A stretch of DNA of 64,000 nucleotides from Mactra quadrangularis (Eukaryota; Mollusca; Bivalvia; Venerida; Mactridae): the NCBI GenBank assembly GCA_025267735.1, contig CM046294.1, forward strand, positions 20,084,162-20,148,161. The letters are read 5' to 3'. Below the pieces are notes generated by a model that saw only the letters and a list, made by a program, of their open reading frames with translations, was not told where the DNA came from and did no database searches. The position numbers were made by a program, and so were the translations under genes. Position 1 is the first letter of the stretch. Each line of letters opens with the position of its first letter. Positions 54,901-64,000 of the stretch are shown here, piece after piece.

Positions 54901-57900
54901 AACTGTATAAAGTATCAACATAGAATAGAAATATTGTAGTTTGCAGATAATAAATGTTGAAGATCTTTGGGACAGTACAATAACCCAAACAAAGATGGCA
55001 TTTATAATACCAAGCTCATTAATGCACCAAGAAAATAGAAGAAACAAGTAAATCTGTGAGCTAATGCTCACTAGTGATACCCCCGCAGTGAGAAATATGA
55101 CTATCATAATGTAACTTTCATTTAACGAAATCTAAAAATATGCGACAAACAGAAAGTAGATGAGCAAGGAGCATGAAATCGCTTTACACCACATGGGACT
55201 ATGGGATGAAGCAATATGCAAAGTATTAGGCTGCTGAATGTTATAGTTGCTGAGAAAACTGCGATGGAAATTTTGTAACAGACGGACGCACGGACAAGGG
55301 TAAAACAGTATACCCCCCTCTTCTTCGAAGCGGGCGTATAAAAAAGTCATTGAGCTACATTTATACTTGGATGTAACTCAATCAATTACAAAATGTATAA
55401 ATTCAAGGTAAATATCATAAAGGGCTTTTTTCTCTCAAATAATGCAAGCAATTTAGGATGTGTCAATATCTAAAACAATAAATAAAAATAGTCAATAATC
55501 AAAGTATCAGGTTGAAATTCACCAAGCCTTATCATGTTGAATACACCTTCAATGTATCATGTAGAATTCAAGCACATTTATCAAGTTAAATTCACCCAAC
55601 GAATATGATGAAAACACCATTCATGTTTTATGTTGAATACTCCTTTCACGTATCATGTTGAATTCACGCAATGAATATCATGTTGAATTGAACATACATG
55701 TTTCATGTTGAAAACGTCCAATGAGAAGCATGTTTAATACACCGTATATATACATGTAATTGTGTTATGTTGAAAATACCAAATGCATATCATGTTGAAT
55801 ACATCTTACACATATTAGGCTGAATACATCCAATTGTTAATCATATGCAGTCTGATATTTATAAGGTGTATTCAACATGCAACTTGTAAGGTGAATACAA
55901 TGTGATATCCATAATATAACTGTATGATGTAATCATAAGAATATAGTCTATCATACTACTAAGTGAAAACATGGTTACGTCACACTTTGTAATATTGTAA
56001 GATGAAACAATGTTTAATATCAGTATGCTCATTTGCATCTTGTTCCTAGTTTTTTAGTCTGTAATACTCAATGGCGTCAATCATGTATGTGTTTGTACTG
56101 TGTTGTGTTCATCACAAATTAACTGTAAGTGTTGTTTGACTTGGCTCCAATTTAAGAACCATGATGTATGATGTTCTCTTTGTTTAATTTTACCTATGTA
56201 TATACACATGTATATTTAGTATAAGTCTTACTATAGACTATAGACCAGTGTTCACTTTTTTATCATCATGTAGTAGACAACTGTGATACCAACTTGAATT
56301 GTTTATATAGTGTGATTGTCATTAATAACAAAATGTTTAATGTGTTCTAAGTTTTATTGGAAGTATATTCTGATGCCTACTGTATATATATTAACTTGTG
56401 AACATATTCTTTGTAAATATATACACTATGTCTCAATTTCAATGAATATGTATTCATATTTTCTTTAACTTCTCACGTATTGTTAATTATGTAATTTGTG
56501 AATGTAAATACAAGTTCTGTTTTGTTTGTTTAACCAGATGAAATTGGTGTCAGTTTCCACATTTGATTACTGTCACATGGTCTTTTGAAAAACCATAATG
56601 TATTATGACAATGTTTTGTCCAAAATACATTTAGAGATGTAGAAATACAGTGTTTATGAAGTGTTGACCATTCTCGACAAGTTTAAAGAAAACTTAGTCA
56701 TATATATAATCTGTTTTTAACAGCTGTGATTTCCACTGAGTTTTTTTTACACCAAGGCACTTATAACCATTTTTATGTTAACTGATCCAGTTCCAGTTAA
56801 GACAAATCAGTACTTTATTAACCAAAATACCAATTTTTTCACAGAACTATATAAAATGGTTCCAGTTTTCTCTAGTCATAAGACTACAATTAGGCATTCA
56901 TACATTATAACACAATTGATGACAACATAAGCCACAAACAAAATGTTTTTCACTATTTTTTATATTTCATACATTCAAGTATTTCAATATATATATACAA
57001 TATATTTAACATCATGAGTAAAAGCAACTTTCATTCACACTTTGTATTAAATTAAAATAAATATACAATAAATAGTCAATATAAATAATCAAACACTATT
57101 AAACACTATGACTTCTTGTAATCTTTCAACATGACCATTTTCATAAGTAATAAAGTATGGCAGTTTTGTAATTGGAAAAGTAAAACATAAATGCAAATCA
57201 GGCTAGCTTGAAAACAGTCAGTTTATTTTAACACACATATTCTATGCATGTAGGCATGAAATGAGACATTTTCGTTGAATAATGATTTGTAAACCTTGCA
57301 TTCCTTTGATGAAGTCTTGGACATACACATGAACGACTTAAGGCAAGTTTTAAAGTCAGAAGACCAGACTATGGAAAGTTGAATGAAACAAGAACCTAGC
57401 TAATTTCCATACAAAAATTTCATGAAAAATGAAGTCATGTGTTAACAGATAACTGTCCATTGACAATATGAGGTACCTTATTTATGGTAAACCATTGTCA
57501 ATAGATTGAATACATAACATTAGAATATATTTACAATATTCATGAGGTAAAACAATATAAATATCCTATTTACAAACATTTCAATTAAATATTTACAATT
57601 AACCAGCAATTAGCACTAAAAACAACAAAATCTTAATTTGTCATAAAAAAGAAATATTATAAAATTTCTAAATTCAATAAAAAACAGGAAAAGATCCAAT
57701 ATTTTGAGTCATTGTTAAAAACCTGGACGGACGAGAAATGACTAAAAATCTATTAAGATGAGAATTCAATGTTTCAGATCGGTTAATATCATGAGTTTCA
57801 ATCCTTGAGTACAATATGGTAAGCCAACAACTTCGAAATATAAAGAAATCACTTATACTGGGAGCAATGACAATGAAATCCATACATATATTCAAGAGCA

Positions 57901-60900
57901 TTATAAAATTTGATTACTTAAAATTTATTTTTGATAGTAAAAAAGTTGATATTTATTAAAAAATTACAATAATCTTATACAATATTTGATGTAAGTTGAT
58001 CTATGAACACATTGTATAAATAATATAGCTGCAATGTTTTCTCATACAGACTTGTACACATCAGTACATGATTCCATATACAGTGGTACTGTTCTATCAC
58101 TATTATATACTCATTATTATCATCCAGTTATTTCTTCGCTTTGATATCTCACACATAACTAACTGTCACCACCATTACAACATCGTCATGTAAACATACA
58201 GTTTACATTCTTGGAGAGATGGCACCCATATTGTTTAGGATCATTTATCCCCACAGTTTACAAAAAAGTTTGGTTGGTAAGGTATCATCTACGTTAGAGG
58301 TCGGCGTATAACTTTGCCAGGACGATGTTTTTTCTTGATCAGTCGTGATTTCCCCTCTTTTGCCAAAACATTAGATAGCCACCTGTAACAATAGGTAGGC
58401 AAGAGTTATCCCCCTTAATTAAAAAATCTAACTAGCAAAAAATTGACTACTTCTACCAACAGAAAAAATATTGAAAAGAAATCGTATAAAAACTGAGTTT
58501 TGGCTGCAAGGAGAGATAATTTGCATTTATTTTTTGATGACTAAAATTAAATTTTTTTTCTTACTTTGTTTTTGGCAAAAGAGAGGAAAACATCATTTAT
58601 TGCACCCTGTCTTCACCCATTACACAAAAATATAACAAAACATCTAAATTTACATCCCAAAATTGCTTGCAAGAGAGAAAAGATGCATCACACGGTAAAA
58701 TAGGAATGGGGGTAAAAACAATGTTCAGGGGAGACAACTACAATGTAGCTCAGAAATAAAAGCAAAACAAATTATCTCCCCTACATAAGACATCACTATT
58801 ATGTCATCAGCAACCAACACAATATTTTATATATTGACTGATAGAATTTGAGTTGTAAGTTTAATAATCACAGACTTTAAAACTTTCAAATAAATAATAT
58901 ACAATTAAAACAATTAAATTTAAATTAAAATCACAGACAGAAAATCAAATTAAAATTTACACATTTTTTATAATTAATAAGTTAATTTAAGTGAACATTT
59001 GTGATTTTCTTAAGATATTTAATTTAGTGATAAATAAATACATTTAAATAAATTAAGATAGATTTAACAATAAAAACTACACAAACACACTAATATATGA
59101 CCAACAAGAAAGATAGAACACAAACATTACTGTACAGAATGGACGGAAAATGATAAATAAAAATAGAGTCTTTAAAAGATAACGACTCTACAAAGTAAGA
59201 GAGAATAAATAAGAAAAGAAGAACACATTTCATACATAACTGAACACACATAGTGATAAAGATTATAGTATTTGTGGTCATGTGACCTTATTATTGTCAT
59301 GTGACCTCAATATTGTCATGTGACTTGATCATGATCATGTGATCAATTTATTGATTACAATTATTGTAATTTATTGCTTGATTCTTTCTCATGACCAGTC
59401 TAGTTCTTGTAAGAACCAGACAAAGCGTGCCATTGTTCTGTTCTGAGACAATCAATGTCAATGAATTCAATTCATTATTGTAATTAGAATTCAGACACGA
59501 AGATTATTTCTATCACATACAATTCTCGGATTCAAGAGAATGCATTCTATTGACTTCACATTAGCAATCACTATATTTTGTTGCAATATTTAGATCGTAT
59601 TATATCAAGGCAATGTTGACCTTGACTTCACATTAGCAATCACTATATTTTGTTGCAATATTTTGGTCGTATTATATCAAGGCAATGTAGGCCTTGCACA
59701 TACGACATGCATTGCCAGATCTAATCTACAGATGAAAGCTTGCACTTTTATACTTTGAGAAATGTTTATAAGGGAGAACTCAAAAGCCTGATAAATCTCG
59801 GAGATTGAGAAATACTCACTGCCTTTGAACTTCAACTTGTTTTTGTTTGTACAAGTCTATTTGGTTTTGAGGAAGTAAGGACGCTATTTCAAGACTGTCA
59901 CGGATTTTACACAACAGCTGATAGTTCTCTAGTCCCCGTACCTGGAAAGTAAACAATAAAACAATTAAGTATAAGATACCAAGACAGAAGTTAACATATT
60001 TAACTAAATGAAATTATATCTGCATTACTGATACTGACAATAAAAAGTCATCTGTAAGATTAATCATTACATAAATTCTCTATAAAATGCATTGACAATT
60101 TCTTAACTGATATGACTAGACTGATTTCCCCAATTATATCGAGGGCTGCCTGGAAGACTGTAGCAACTCGCTCTATAATGCAACGCACTTACTACAGTAT
60201 GGAAGGCAACACTCGATATGTAAAATGTAATGAAGTATTAAATTTAAGGTTACAATAACTTGTTTTATCAAAACATTTAAGATGTAATTGTATATAAACT
60301 TATCATATTATTTCAATCTTTACTAAATTAAAGTATATTACACACAGAAGGTATATAAAAGAATAACTTACTGTTAGAGTGTATGTATCATTATCTCCTT
60401 CAAACTTTCTTTTCTTTCCTGAACTAACAGTAGTAATCTCTGTACCAATTGTGAGACGTGGCATAGCACCATCTGGAAATTATAAAAATAATCATATATA
60501 ATATACATTAACAAAGCAATTTATTGAATCATTCAAAAGATTGTACTAATGGTTCCCTATTTTTTCCTATGTACACAATGTAATGTATAGTAAAAAAGCT
60601 CACATTTAATAAAATAGCTGACTTGTTTTTGTTTACAAATCAGTTGCACTGTTCCATTAAAAATGCAAGTCTCCATATAAAATTTGAAAAATTCATAAAA
60701 AAAGGTAAAGTATCAATTCAAAGTTCTTGGCACAATGTAAAACTGCATACATTCTCTTTCATTTAGGCATTTAGTGTTTTACCACTAGACAAGTCATTAT
60801 TTAGACAACAGTCCTATTCAATAACAAGACAATGAAACCAAACTAAATATGAGTATATTTATGGTATACATACTTTTCTTTGCTTGTGGTGACTGTGGTA

Positions 60901-63642
60901 ACATAACTTTCTCATCACCTTTACGATCACGTCCTGGACAAGCACAGATTCTTACTTCAACACATCTTCTTCCTAAAACCTGGTTACTGTAAATATAAAA
61001 GTTTTATGTCTTAGTTATAACATTCACAACAAGAAAACATGAAGTAAATTATAAATACTATAACTTAAATCATTCATGTTTTATAAAAAAACTAAACTAT
61101 TCAATGAAGACTAAGTTTTCAGAGCTTTATTTGTTTTATTAATATGAAGTTACAAATTCCAATTTCCATGTAGTATACATATATTGAATATTACTAATCA
61201 TCGCAATTGATTCATCATTAAAATACAATGGATGCAAGTTGCTAGTATTAAAAATACTTAAAAAACCTACTTTCAAAATACTTAAGTGGACAAAGTTTAT
61301 ATCGAAAATGATTACATAGGAATTATTTAAAACTCAAAATGCTTAAATCAGTAATAATACTGAAAACTTTCAACCATGCCATATCAAAGTAAATAATTAA
61401 TATCAAACACAAAGTATTAAACTACTTACTCTTTTTCTAATGTGAACACAATTTGAAGTGGTCTTCTATTAGGTCCGCCAACACATGATCCCAGACACAT
61501 AAATTGGAACAAGTTAGTGACCCATTCTGACCCAGCTTGTGGTTGTTCCTGAGGTATAACAACACTTTGTCTATTGGTGTATGGATCTTCTACGTATTTA
61601 GCTACTTTATGTTCACATCTTACAAGATGGTTTGGAGCAGGATGATCTACAAATATATAAATATAATAATTAATGATAGATCTAGCATAAATAAACAATA
61701 ATTGTATATTTTGTGTAATTTACTCCAACAAGCAGAAAGTTTCATATTGGTAAATGTATTATGCACAGTTTGGATGCTAAACTCATAATGCCCTACTTTG
61801 TGTAGTTAACACTAACTAAATAGTAACTTAGTCATCATTTGTAAAATATTAAAACAAAGAATAAAGCAACAATGACTATCATACTTAAGTAAGAATATGA
61901 ATCACTAATTTAAACCATTAGTTGTAAGATAAGTAAGAATAAACTTGAGAATTAAAACTGTTTATGATCCAATAGATAACCAAAAAATTACATAGAGTAT
62001 TTTTACTCAAAATACTAAAATCAATATCAATACTGAAAACTTTCACCCATGAAATTGTATAATATTACTAAGTCTTAATACTTACTCTCGTTAAATTCTT
62101 TAGATGTAGCATGATTTGGACATCTTTTAACAGCTTCCTGAACATGTTCTGGCTTCATGAATATTGGCATAGTTCTGATGATACAGCCTGGAGGTGGTTG
62201 ACGTACAGTCTTGAATCGAACAGGGCAAGTTGTGGCCATTCTTACATATAGCTTCTTTAACATATCTGAGTACTGAAAAAAAAACATAGTATCGATTAAT
62301 ATTAATGATTTATTGTTTAAGATGACAGACTAGCTTGTGAATGTATACAGTAGAATTGTAAGAAATGTTTGAATATAGAAGTTTACTTAATAGTAACTAC
62401 ATAAAACAATTTTGTATTATAAAAAATCAATGAAATTATCTTTTTTAAAGATGTATATACATAGATAATAAAATTAAAACATTTACAATTAAGTTTCTCA
62501 GTAAAAAGGGCCAGAATTCATTTGTACACTGAGTAATACAGACTTAAACTTTTAGTTCAAATAATTATGATAAAATACTTACTGTCCATGTTGTGGATTT
62601 GGTTTCTTTTGATGGTGTGGCAAATGATATTTCAAAACCATACTCCCCTGGGTAGTTTGTGCTAAAATAAAGAAGACAGAAAAATATAATATTTCATACA
62701 TGAGAAAATTGCAACTTTAAACCTTTATATTATTTTACTCATTCAAACTTGTAAACCATTTATATTCTTTTAAAACTTTATTAATCATAATGTTTAAACA
62801 TAGACACCCTTATCACCAGTAAACCAAACAAAACTAAGATAAAACAATATGTGGAACATAAAATGTTCATTGATAATGTGTGCCTTAAATACAACCCATA
62901 TGTAGAATATTTGTCTATTGAGTTAAAGCTTCATAATCAAAAACCTAACATACACTATCAAGAATATTTCAACCCAAGCGGCCCACATACACATACAGTG
63001 TGACATACTATATATTGTATGAAAAAAATGGTAAATCATTTATTGAACCATCGTTATCGCAGTTATACTTTATGTCATTGGACCTGAGCATATATCACTA
63101 CGGGACTGTATTGATTTTACCTGATCAATAAATTGGCAATTTTCCAGCTGATGAATTTCATTGCTGAGACTTTGCCAATGATGATATGACAGTTCACATG
63201 AAATATTTTACTGATATTTACAACACCTGAATAAATCATTTAGTAATTTGAGATTCTATGAGGAGATATACTAACTTGTTTAAATGTTTTATTACAATAG
63301 GGACAAAAGCATATCAAGTGTATGGGGGGGTATGAGGGTCATTGGGTTCCTGACTCATGAAGATTTTTATTTTTTTGCGCTAGCAGAAAATGTTGAGTTT
63401 ATTTTATTTAAATTGCAATAAAGAGTCAAGATGCCCTTCCCTAGTTAAATGTCAGGAAGATCCCCGGTGAAGGTTATACTCAAAATCCATTGAGAATCTA
63501 GAAACGGGTCGCCAGAAAAACTAGGATGGACCCCAGAGAAAGTCATAATATATGATATATTGTATACTTACTTTGATGGTACGGTAGGTATTGGTGATGT
63601 CATATTTGTATGAGGAGAATATGGTGGTGGGCTGGTTAAGGT
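51616..63642 (-). CDS. p53/p63/p73-family transcription factor (N-terminus outside window)
   Basis: Tumour-suppressor-family transcription factor that binds DNA as a tetramer in the nucleus. Ten exons join with consistent phases and GT/AG borders (63,642-63,572; 62,661-62,583; 62,272-62,086; 61,646-61,430; 60,986-60,874; 60,472-60,372; 59,941-59,820; 54,505-54,326; 53,438-53,345; 51,924-51,616), giving 490 residues plus stop. Counting from the first codon seen: DNA-binding domain about 22-220, with zinc ligands C101, H104, C163, C167 and contact residues K57, R173, R197 and R204 (equivalent to human p53 K120, R248, R273, R280); basic GKKRKF near 241-246, a likely nuclear signal; tetramerisation segment about 251-277; SAM domain about 357-411; TI-like motif near 454-467. 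All zinc and DNA contacts are intact. The DNA-binding domain reads closer to p63/p73 than to p53 (VKRCPNH, YVEDP, QVLGRRC). A short alternative product ends at 58,289. The transactivation domain and promoters lie beyond 64 kb. Confidence 0.95.
51964..52252 (+). mobile_element. SINE family B, full copy
   Basis: Complete element just upstream (in gene orientation) of the last p53-family exon, in opposite orientation to the gene. Head ACCTGGGTCGATAGCGCAGT with B box GGGTTCAAATTCC; body TTATACCCTTCCATGAAAAA, GAGTACTGGTTATAGACAAT and CCAGGAAAGCTAGGTTAGGT; tail GTTGACACAGTGTTAAACCC with AGTAAAAAAAAA. About 288 bp. Its right half overlaps a false plus-strand frame (51,982-52,185). Confidence 0.92.
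52315..52535. mobile_element. MITE with GTGGTGCTTTTC ends
   Basis: AGTGGTGCTTTTCACAAAAA with TTCTTACGAA at the left and TTCCTAAGAATTTTTTAGAA with AAGCACCAC at the right form imperfect inverted repeats about 220 bp apart. Intronic. Confidence 0.65.
53055..53220 (-). repeat. dispersed repeat R1, copy 3 (inverted, diverged)
   Basis: Reverse-complement relative of the 1.46-kb and 31.66-kb repeats, recognisable from TAAGTACCTATTCACAAAAA and GTTAAGCATCGACTCAAG. It lies in the intron between the SAM-encoding exons of the p53-family gene. Confidence 0.6.
53345..53438 (-). CDS. p53-family long-isoform exon 9 (SAM domain, first half)
   Basis: 94 bases between TTTCTATTACAG and GTAAGT. It encodes [18 protein letters not shown] then [13 protein letters not shown], the N-terminal helices of a SAM domain of p63/p73 type (hydrophobic W-L, L-x-x-Y-x-x-x-F and L-x-x-F/L-x-x-E positions kept). 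Confidence 0.92.
54155..54300. repeat. dispersed repeat R3, copy 2
   Basis: Same landmarks as at 13.3 kb (TACTTCAATTGCA, ATTAATTGAAGT, CACCTTTAATTGCGCA). It lies just downstream of the 54.3-54.5-kb exon of the p53-family gene, within the intron. Confidence 0.65.
54326..54505 (-). CDS. p53-family long-isoform exon 8 (linker with SUMO-like site)
   Basis: 180 bases between CTATGTTACAG and GTAAGT, entered with one base and left with two. It encodes a Ser/Thr/Gln-rich linker [14 protein letters not shown], then [14 protein letters not shown] and SNVSVAD (last codon split). VKEE fits the sumoylation consensus, K341 in window numbering. Linkers between tetramerisation and SAM domains in p63/p73 are similarly Ser/Gln/Pro-rich. 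Confidence 0.88.
54500..54581 (-). repeat. perfect 41-bp tandem duplication of a splice acceptor
   Basis: 54,500-54,540 and 54,541-54,581 are identical, base for base. Each contains the minus-strand acceptor CTATGTTACAG|ACCAAG. The proximal acceptor gives the in-frame exon 8. The distal one would add 41 bases and shift frame, giving [17 protein letters not shown] and about 48 residues before a stop at 54,393-54,395. Confidence 0.93.
54676..54712. repeat. minimal CAGTCTA hairpin
   Basis: CAGACTACAAAATTAG and CTAATTTTGTAGACTG surround GCAACCGGACACCC. This is an internally deleted relative of the MITEs flanking exon b of the other gene. Confidence 0.75.
55040..55345. repeat. probable dispersed transposon fragment
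   Basis: GTGATACCCCCGCAGTGAG at one side and GACGGACGCACGGACAAGGG, ACAGTATACCCCCCT and CTTCGAAGCGGGCGTATAAA at the other, with a GACGGACGCACGGAC run. It is GC-richer than its intron surroundings. No second copy is in the window. Confidence 0.5.
55525..55885. repeat. degenerate tandem repeat, about 27-30-bp period
   Basis: ATCATGTTGAATACAxC and variants (ATGTATCATGTAGAATTCA, TATCATGTTGAATTCACGCA, TTTCATGTTGAAAACGTCCA) recur about a dozen times with variable spacing, in the intron of the p53-family gene before exon 8. Confidence 0.75.
55890..58288 (-). other. non-coding: presumed 3' UTR of the short isoform and intron
   Basis: Beyond the short terminal exon (in gene direction) there is only AT-rich DNA without coding signals. 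The frame 57,674-57,901 is unsupported. Confidence 0.4.
57924..57929 (-). terminator. candidate poly(A) signal for the short isoform
   Basis: AATAAA on the minus strand, about 360 bp beyond the stop of the short terminal exon. Its use is unproven. Confidence 0.35.
58289..58382 (-). CDS. alternative last exon: short, basic C-terminus (p53-like isoform)
   Basis: Acceptor CCTATTGTTACAG precedes 58,382. One base completes the split Gln codon, then 30 codons and stop TAG at 58,289-58,291. It encodes [18 protein letters not shown] then [12 protein letters not shown], with 11 Lys/Arg in 30 residues, resembling in character (not alignment) the basic regulatory tail of vertebrate p53. With the shared exons it gives 327 residues in the window and lacks the SAM domain. 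Molluscan p53 and p63/73 forms are reported to arise from one gene with different C-termini, which fits. An AATAAA on the minus strand at 57,924-57,929 is a possible poly(A) signal. Confidence 0.85.
59275..59345. promoter_or_regulatory. cluster of TCATGTGA E-box-like sites
   Basis: GTCATGTGACC, GTCATGTGACC, GTCATGTGACT and ATCATGTGATC occur within 70 bp, at about 20-bp spacing separated by TTATTATT/TCAATATT. TCATGTGA is a palindromic core bound by MITF/TFE-type bHLH-Zip factors. It may be an intronic enhancer or simply a short tandem repeat. Confidence 0.45.
59553..59700. repeat. 73-bp tandem duplication
   Basis: CTTCACATTAGCAATCACTA, TATTTTGTTGCAATATTT and CGTATTATATCAAGGCAATG occur twice head to tail, with very few differences. 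Confidence 0.9.
59820..59941 (-). CDS. p53-family exon 7 seen (tetramerisation helix; alternative splice hub)
   Basis: 122 bases between TTTACTTTCCAG and GTGAGT. It encodes [19 protein letters not shown], matching the family's strand-Gly-helix tetramerisation signature, then a Gln/Lys-rich stretch to QRQ. It ends with CA; reading straight on would meet TGA at once. Both the 58.38-kb and 54.5-kb exons supply one base to complete this codon as Gln, so either can follow. Confidence 0.94.
60135..60220. mobile_element. 85-bp hairpin element
   Basis: ATATCGAGGGCTGCCTGGAA with GACTGTAG pairs with CTACAGTATGGAAGGCAACA with CTCGATAT. Intronic, between exons 6 and 7. Probably a miniature inverted-repeat element with TA-type ends. 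Confidence 0.85.
60372..60472 (-). CDS. p53-family exon 6 seen (nuclear signal, start of tetramerisation strand)
   Basis: 101 bases between TTATAATTTCCAG and GTAAGT. It encodes [20 protein letters not shown] (basic nuclear-localisation-like cluster) and YTLT, the beginning of the tetramerisation beta strand. Ends in phase 0. Confidence 0.93.
60874..60986 (-). CDS. p53-family exon 5 seen (major-groove contacts)
   Basis: 113 bases between ATATTTACAG and GTATGT. It encodes [20 protein letters not shown] followed by RKGDEK. R197, C199, C201, R204 and R206 match human R273, C275, C277, R280 and R282. Confidence 0.96.
61250..61378. repeat. GGGTGAAAG-type MITE fragment
   Basis: Repeated AAAATACTTAA words and ATACTGAAAACTTTCAACCA resemble the right end of the 51.3-kb element. 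Intronic. Confidence 0.55.
61430..61646 (-). CDS. p53-family exon 4 seen (core domain, zinc and minor-groove arginines)
   Basis: 217 bases between ATATTTGTAG and GTAAGT. It encodes [23 protein letters not shown] and [16 protein letters not shown], holding zinc ligands C163 and C167 and arginines R173/R174 (human R248/R249). Confidence 0.96.
61980..62056. repeat. GGGTGAAAG-type MITE end
   Basis: AAAATACTAAAATCAATATC then AATACTGAAAACTTTCACCC, just 30 bp from the donor end of exon 3. Only one end is recognised. Confidence 0.55.
62086..62272 (-). CDS. p53-family exon 3 seen (L1 loop, first zinc ligands)
   Basis: 187 bases between TTTTTTTTTCAG and GTAAGT. It encodes [18 protein letters not shown], with K57 at the L1 contact position, and [10 protein letters not shown], with zinc ligands C101 and H104. 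Ends with one base of a split Asn codon. Confidence 0.95.
62583..62661 (-). CDS. p53-family exon 2 seen (DNA-binding domain, N-terminal strands)
   Basis: 79 bases between TTATTTTAG and GTAAGT. It encodes [13 protein letters not shown] and KSTTWT, matching the family's NTDYPG...F...S.TWT start. Confidence 0.92.
63572..63642 (-). CDS. p53-family exon 1 seen (Pro-rich linker and start of DNA-binding domain)
   Basis: Acceptor TATATTTTCAG before 63,642; donor GTAAGT after 63,572. 71 bases, starts in phase 0, ends with two bases. It encodes [13 protein letters not shown] and TVPSN; the last Asn codon is split with the next exon, and VPSNTNYPG is the family's domain entry. SPPPYSP contains a PPxY word, which could bind WW domains. 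Confidence 0.9.
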
Positions 63643-63789
63643 CTGAAAATATAACAAATATACATCATATAGAAGTAGGGTAGACATGTTATATAAATAT
63701 AATACATTGAAACTTGTCACTGTGTAGACTTTGTATGTTGTAATATACACTTCAAGTCAACACTGTATTCCTTATATTCCATTATATCT

Positions 63790-63866
63790 CGCCAGTTTAG
63801 CGCAAAAAGGTCATAACTCAAGTTTAAAAAAAGTGAGTTATGACCGTTTTGGGCTAAGCCAGCTAT
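63790..63866. mobile_element. 75-bp hairpin element, copy 4
   Basis: CAGTTTAGCGCAAAAAGGTC with ATAACTCA pairs with TGAGTTATGACCGTTTTGGG with CTAAGCC. It is about 150 bp upstream of the first exon seen of the p53-family gene. Confidence 0.9.
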
Positions 63867-64000
63867 CTATATAACATTTCATATTTGACTAGGACACAGT
63901 CATACAGGTTTTACTATTTTAAACCAGTCACCTTCATAGAAGCTATATATTTATATCAATTCATGGTTCATCTCATGTTAGAAATCGATGCCTTCATCAA

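Larger units (their letters stand above)
58390..59815 (-). other. intron between exon 7 and the alternative exons
   Basis: Contains the CATGTG cluster at 59.28-59.34 kb and a 73-bp tandem duplication at 59.55-59.70 kb, otherwise AT-rich. Confidence 0.6.

Noticed and set aside
1..64000. CRISPR arrays, operons, phage or bacterial genes
   Set aside because: Tandem repeats here lack spacer structure, and the genes have spliceosomal introns; nothing prokaryotic is seen.

Overview
The window looks like part of a large, AT-rich, intron-rich invertebrate nuclear genome, most probably a bivalve mollusc. There is one ancestral-type p53/p63/p73 gene. Short coding exons are separated by kilobase-scale introns with canonical GT/AG borders. 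The rest is packed with tRNA-headed SINEs, short inverted-repeat DNA elements and decayed LINEs. No operons, ribosome binding sites, CRISPR arrays or other prokaryotic features are present. Species cannot be named from the sequence.

Two genes are supported, pointing towards each other. (1) Plus strand, about 21.85-34.16 kb: three phase-matched exons (41, 68 and 381 residues) give the C-terminal part of an unrecognised, Ser/Asn/Asp-rich, largely disordered protein, probably the cytoplasmic tail of a membrane protein. Its 5' exons are not identified. (2) Minus strand, 63.64-51.62 kb: ten exons (plus an alternative last exon) encode nearly all of a p53-superfamily transcription factor except its N-terminus, which lies beyond the right edge. 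Zinc ligands and DNA-contact residues of the DNA-binding domain, the tetramerisation segment and a C-terminal SAM domain can all be read. After the tetramerisation exon two splice choices are both in phase. A 31-codon terminal exon at 58.3 kb gives a short p53-like product with a very basic tail. Exons at 54.5, 53.4 and 51.9 kb give a long p63/p73-like product with SAM domain and a TI-like motif. The acceptor of the 54.5-kb exon sits inside a perfect 41-bp tandem duplication, so a second acceptor exists whose use would change frame.

Layout. 0-1.4 kb: 97-bp tandem satellite. 1.4-21.8 kb: gene-free, with a 5'-truncated LINE (3.7-5.0 kb), SINE copies, a Harbinger-like MITE nested in a SINE (2.88-3.23 kb), a hAT-like element with perfect 8-bp target duplication (12.78-13.24 kb), and dispersed repeats. 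20.6-27.8 kb: nested inverted repeats in the second intron region of gene 1, one arm carrying a SINE whose empty site survives in the other arm. 30.8-31.4 kb: two copies of one MITE flank a coding exon. 34.2-51.6 kb: intergenic, with several MITEs (36.3, 37.7-38.2, 38.9-39.4, 39.5-39.8, 40.35 kb), a second LINE remnant (41.8-43.0 kb), SINEs and a 164-bp tandem repeat. 46-64 kb: p53-family gene and its 3' flank, where four copies of a roughly 75-80-bp hairpin element cluster. Exon coordinates were derived by hand from splice signals and frame continuity; repeat borders are approximate unless a target-site duplication is stated.
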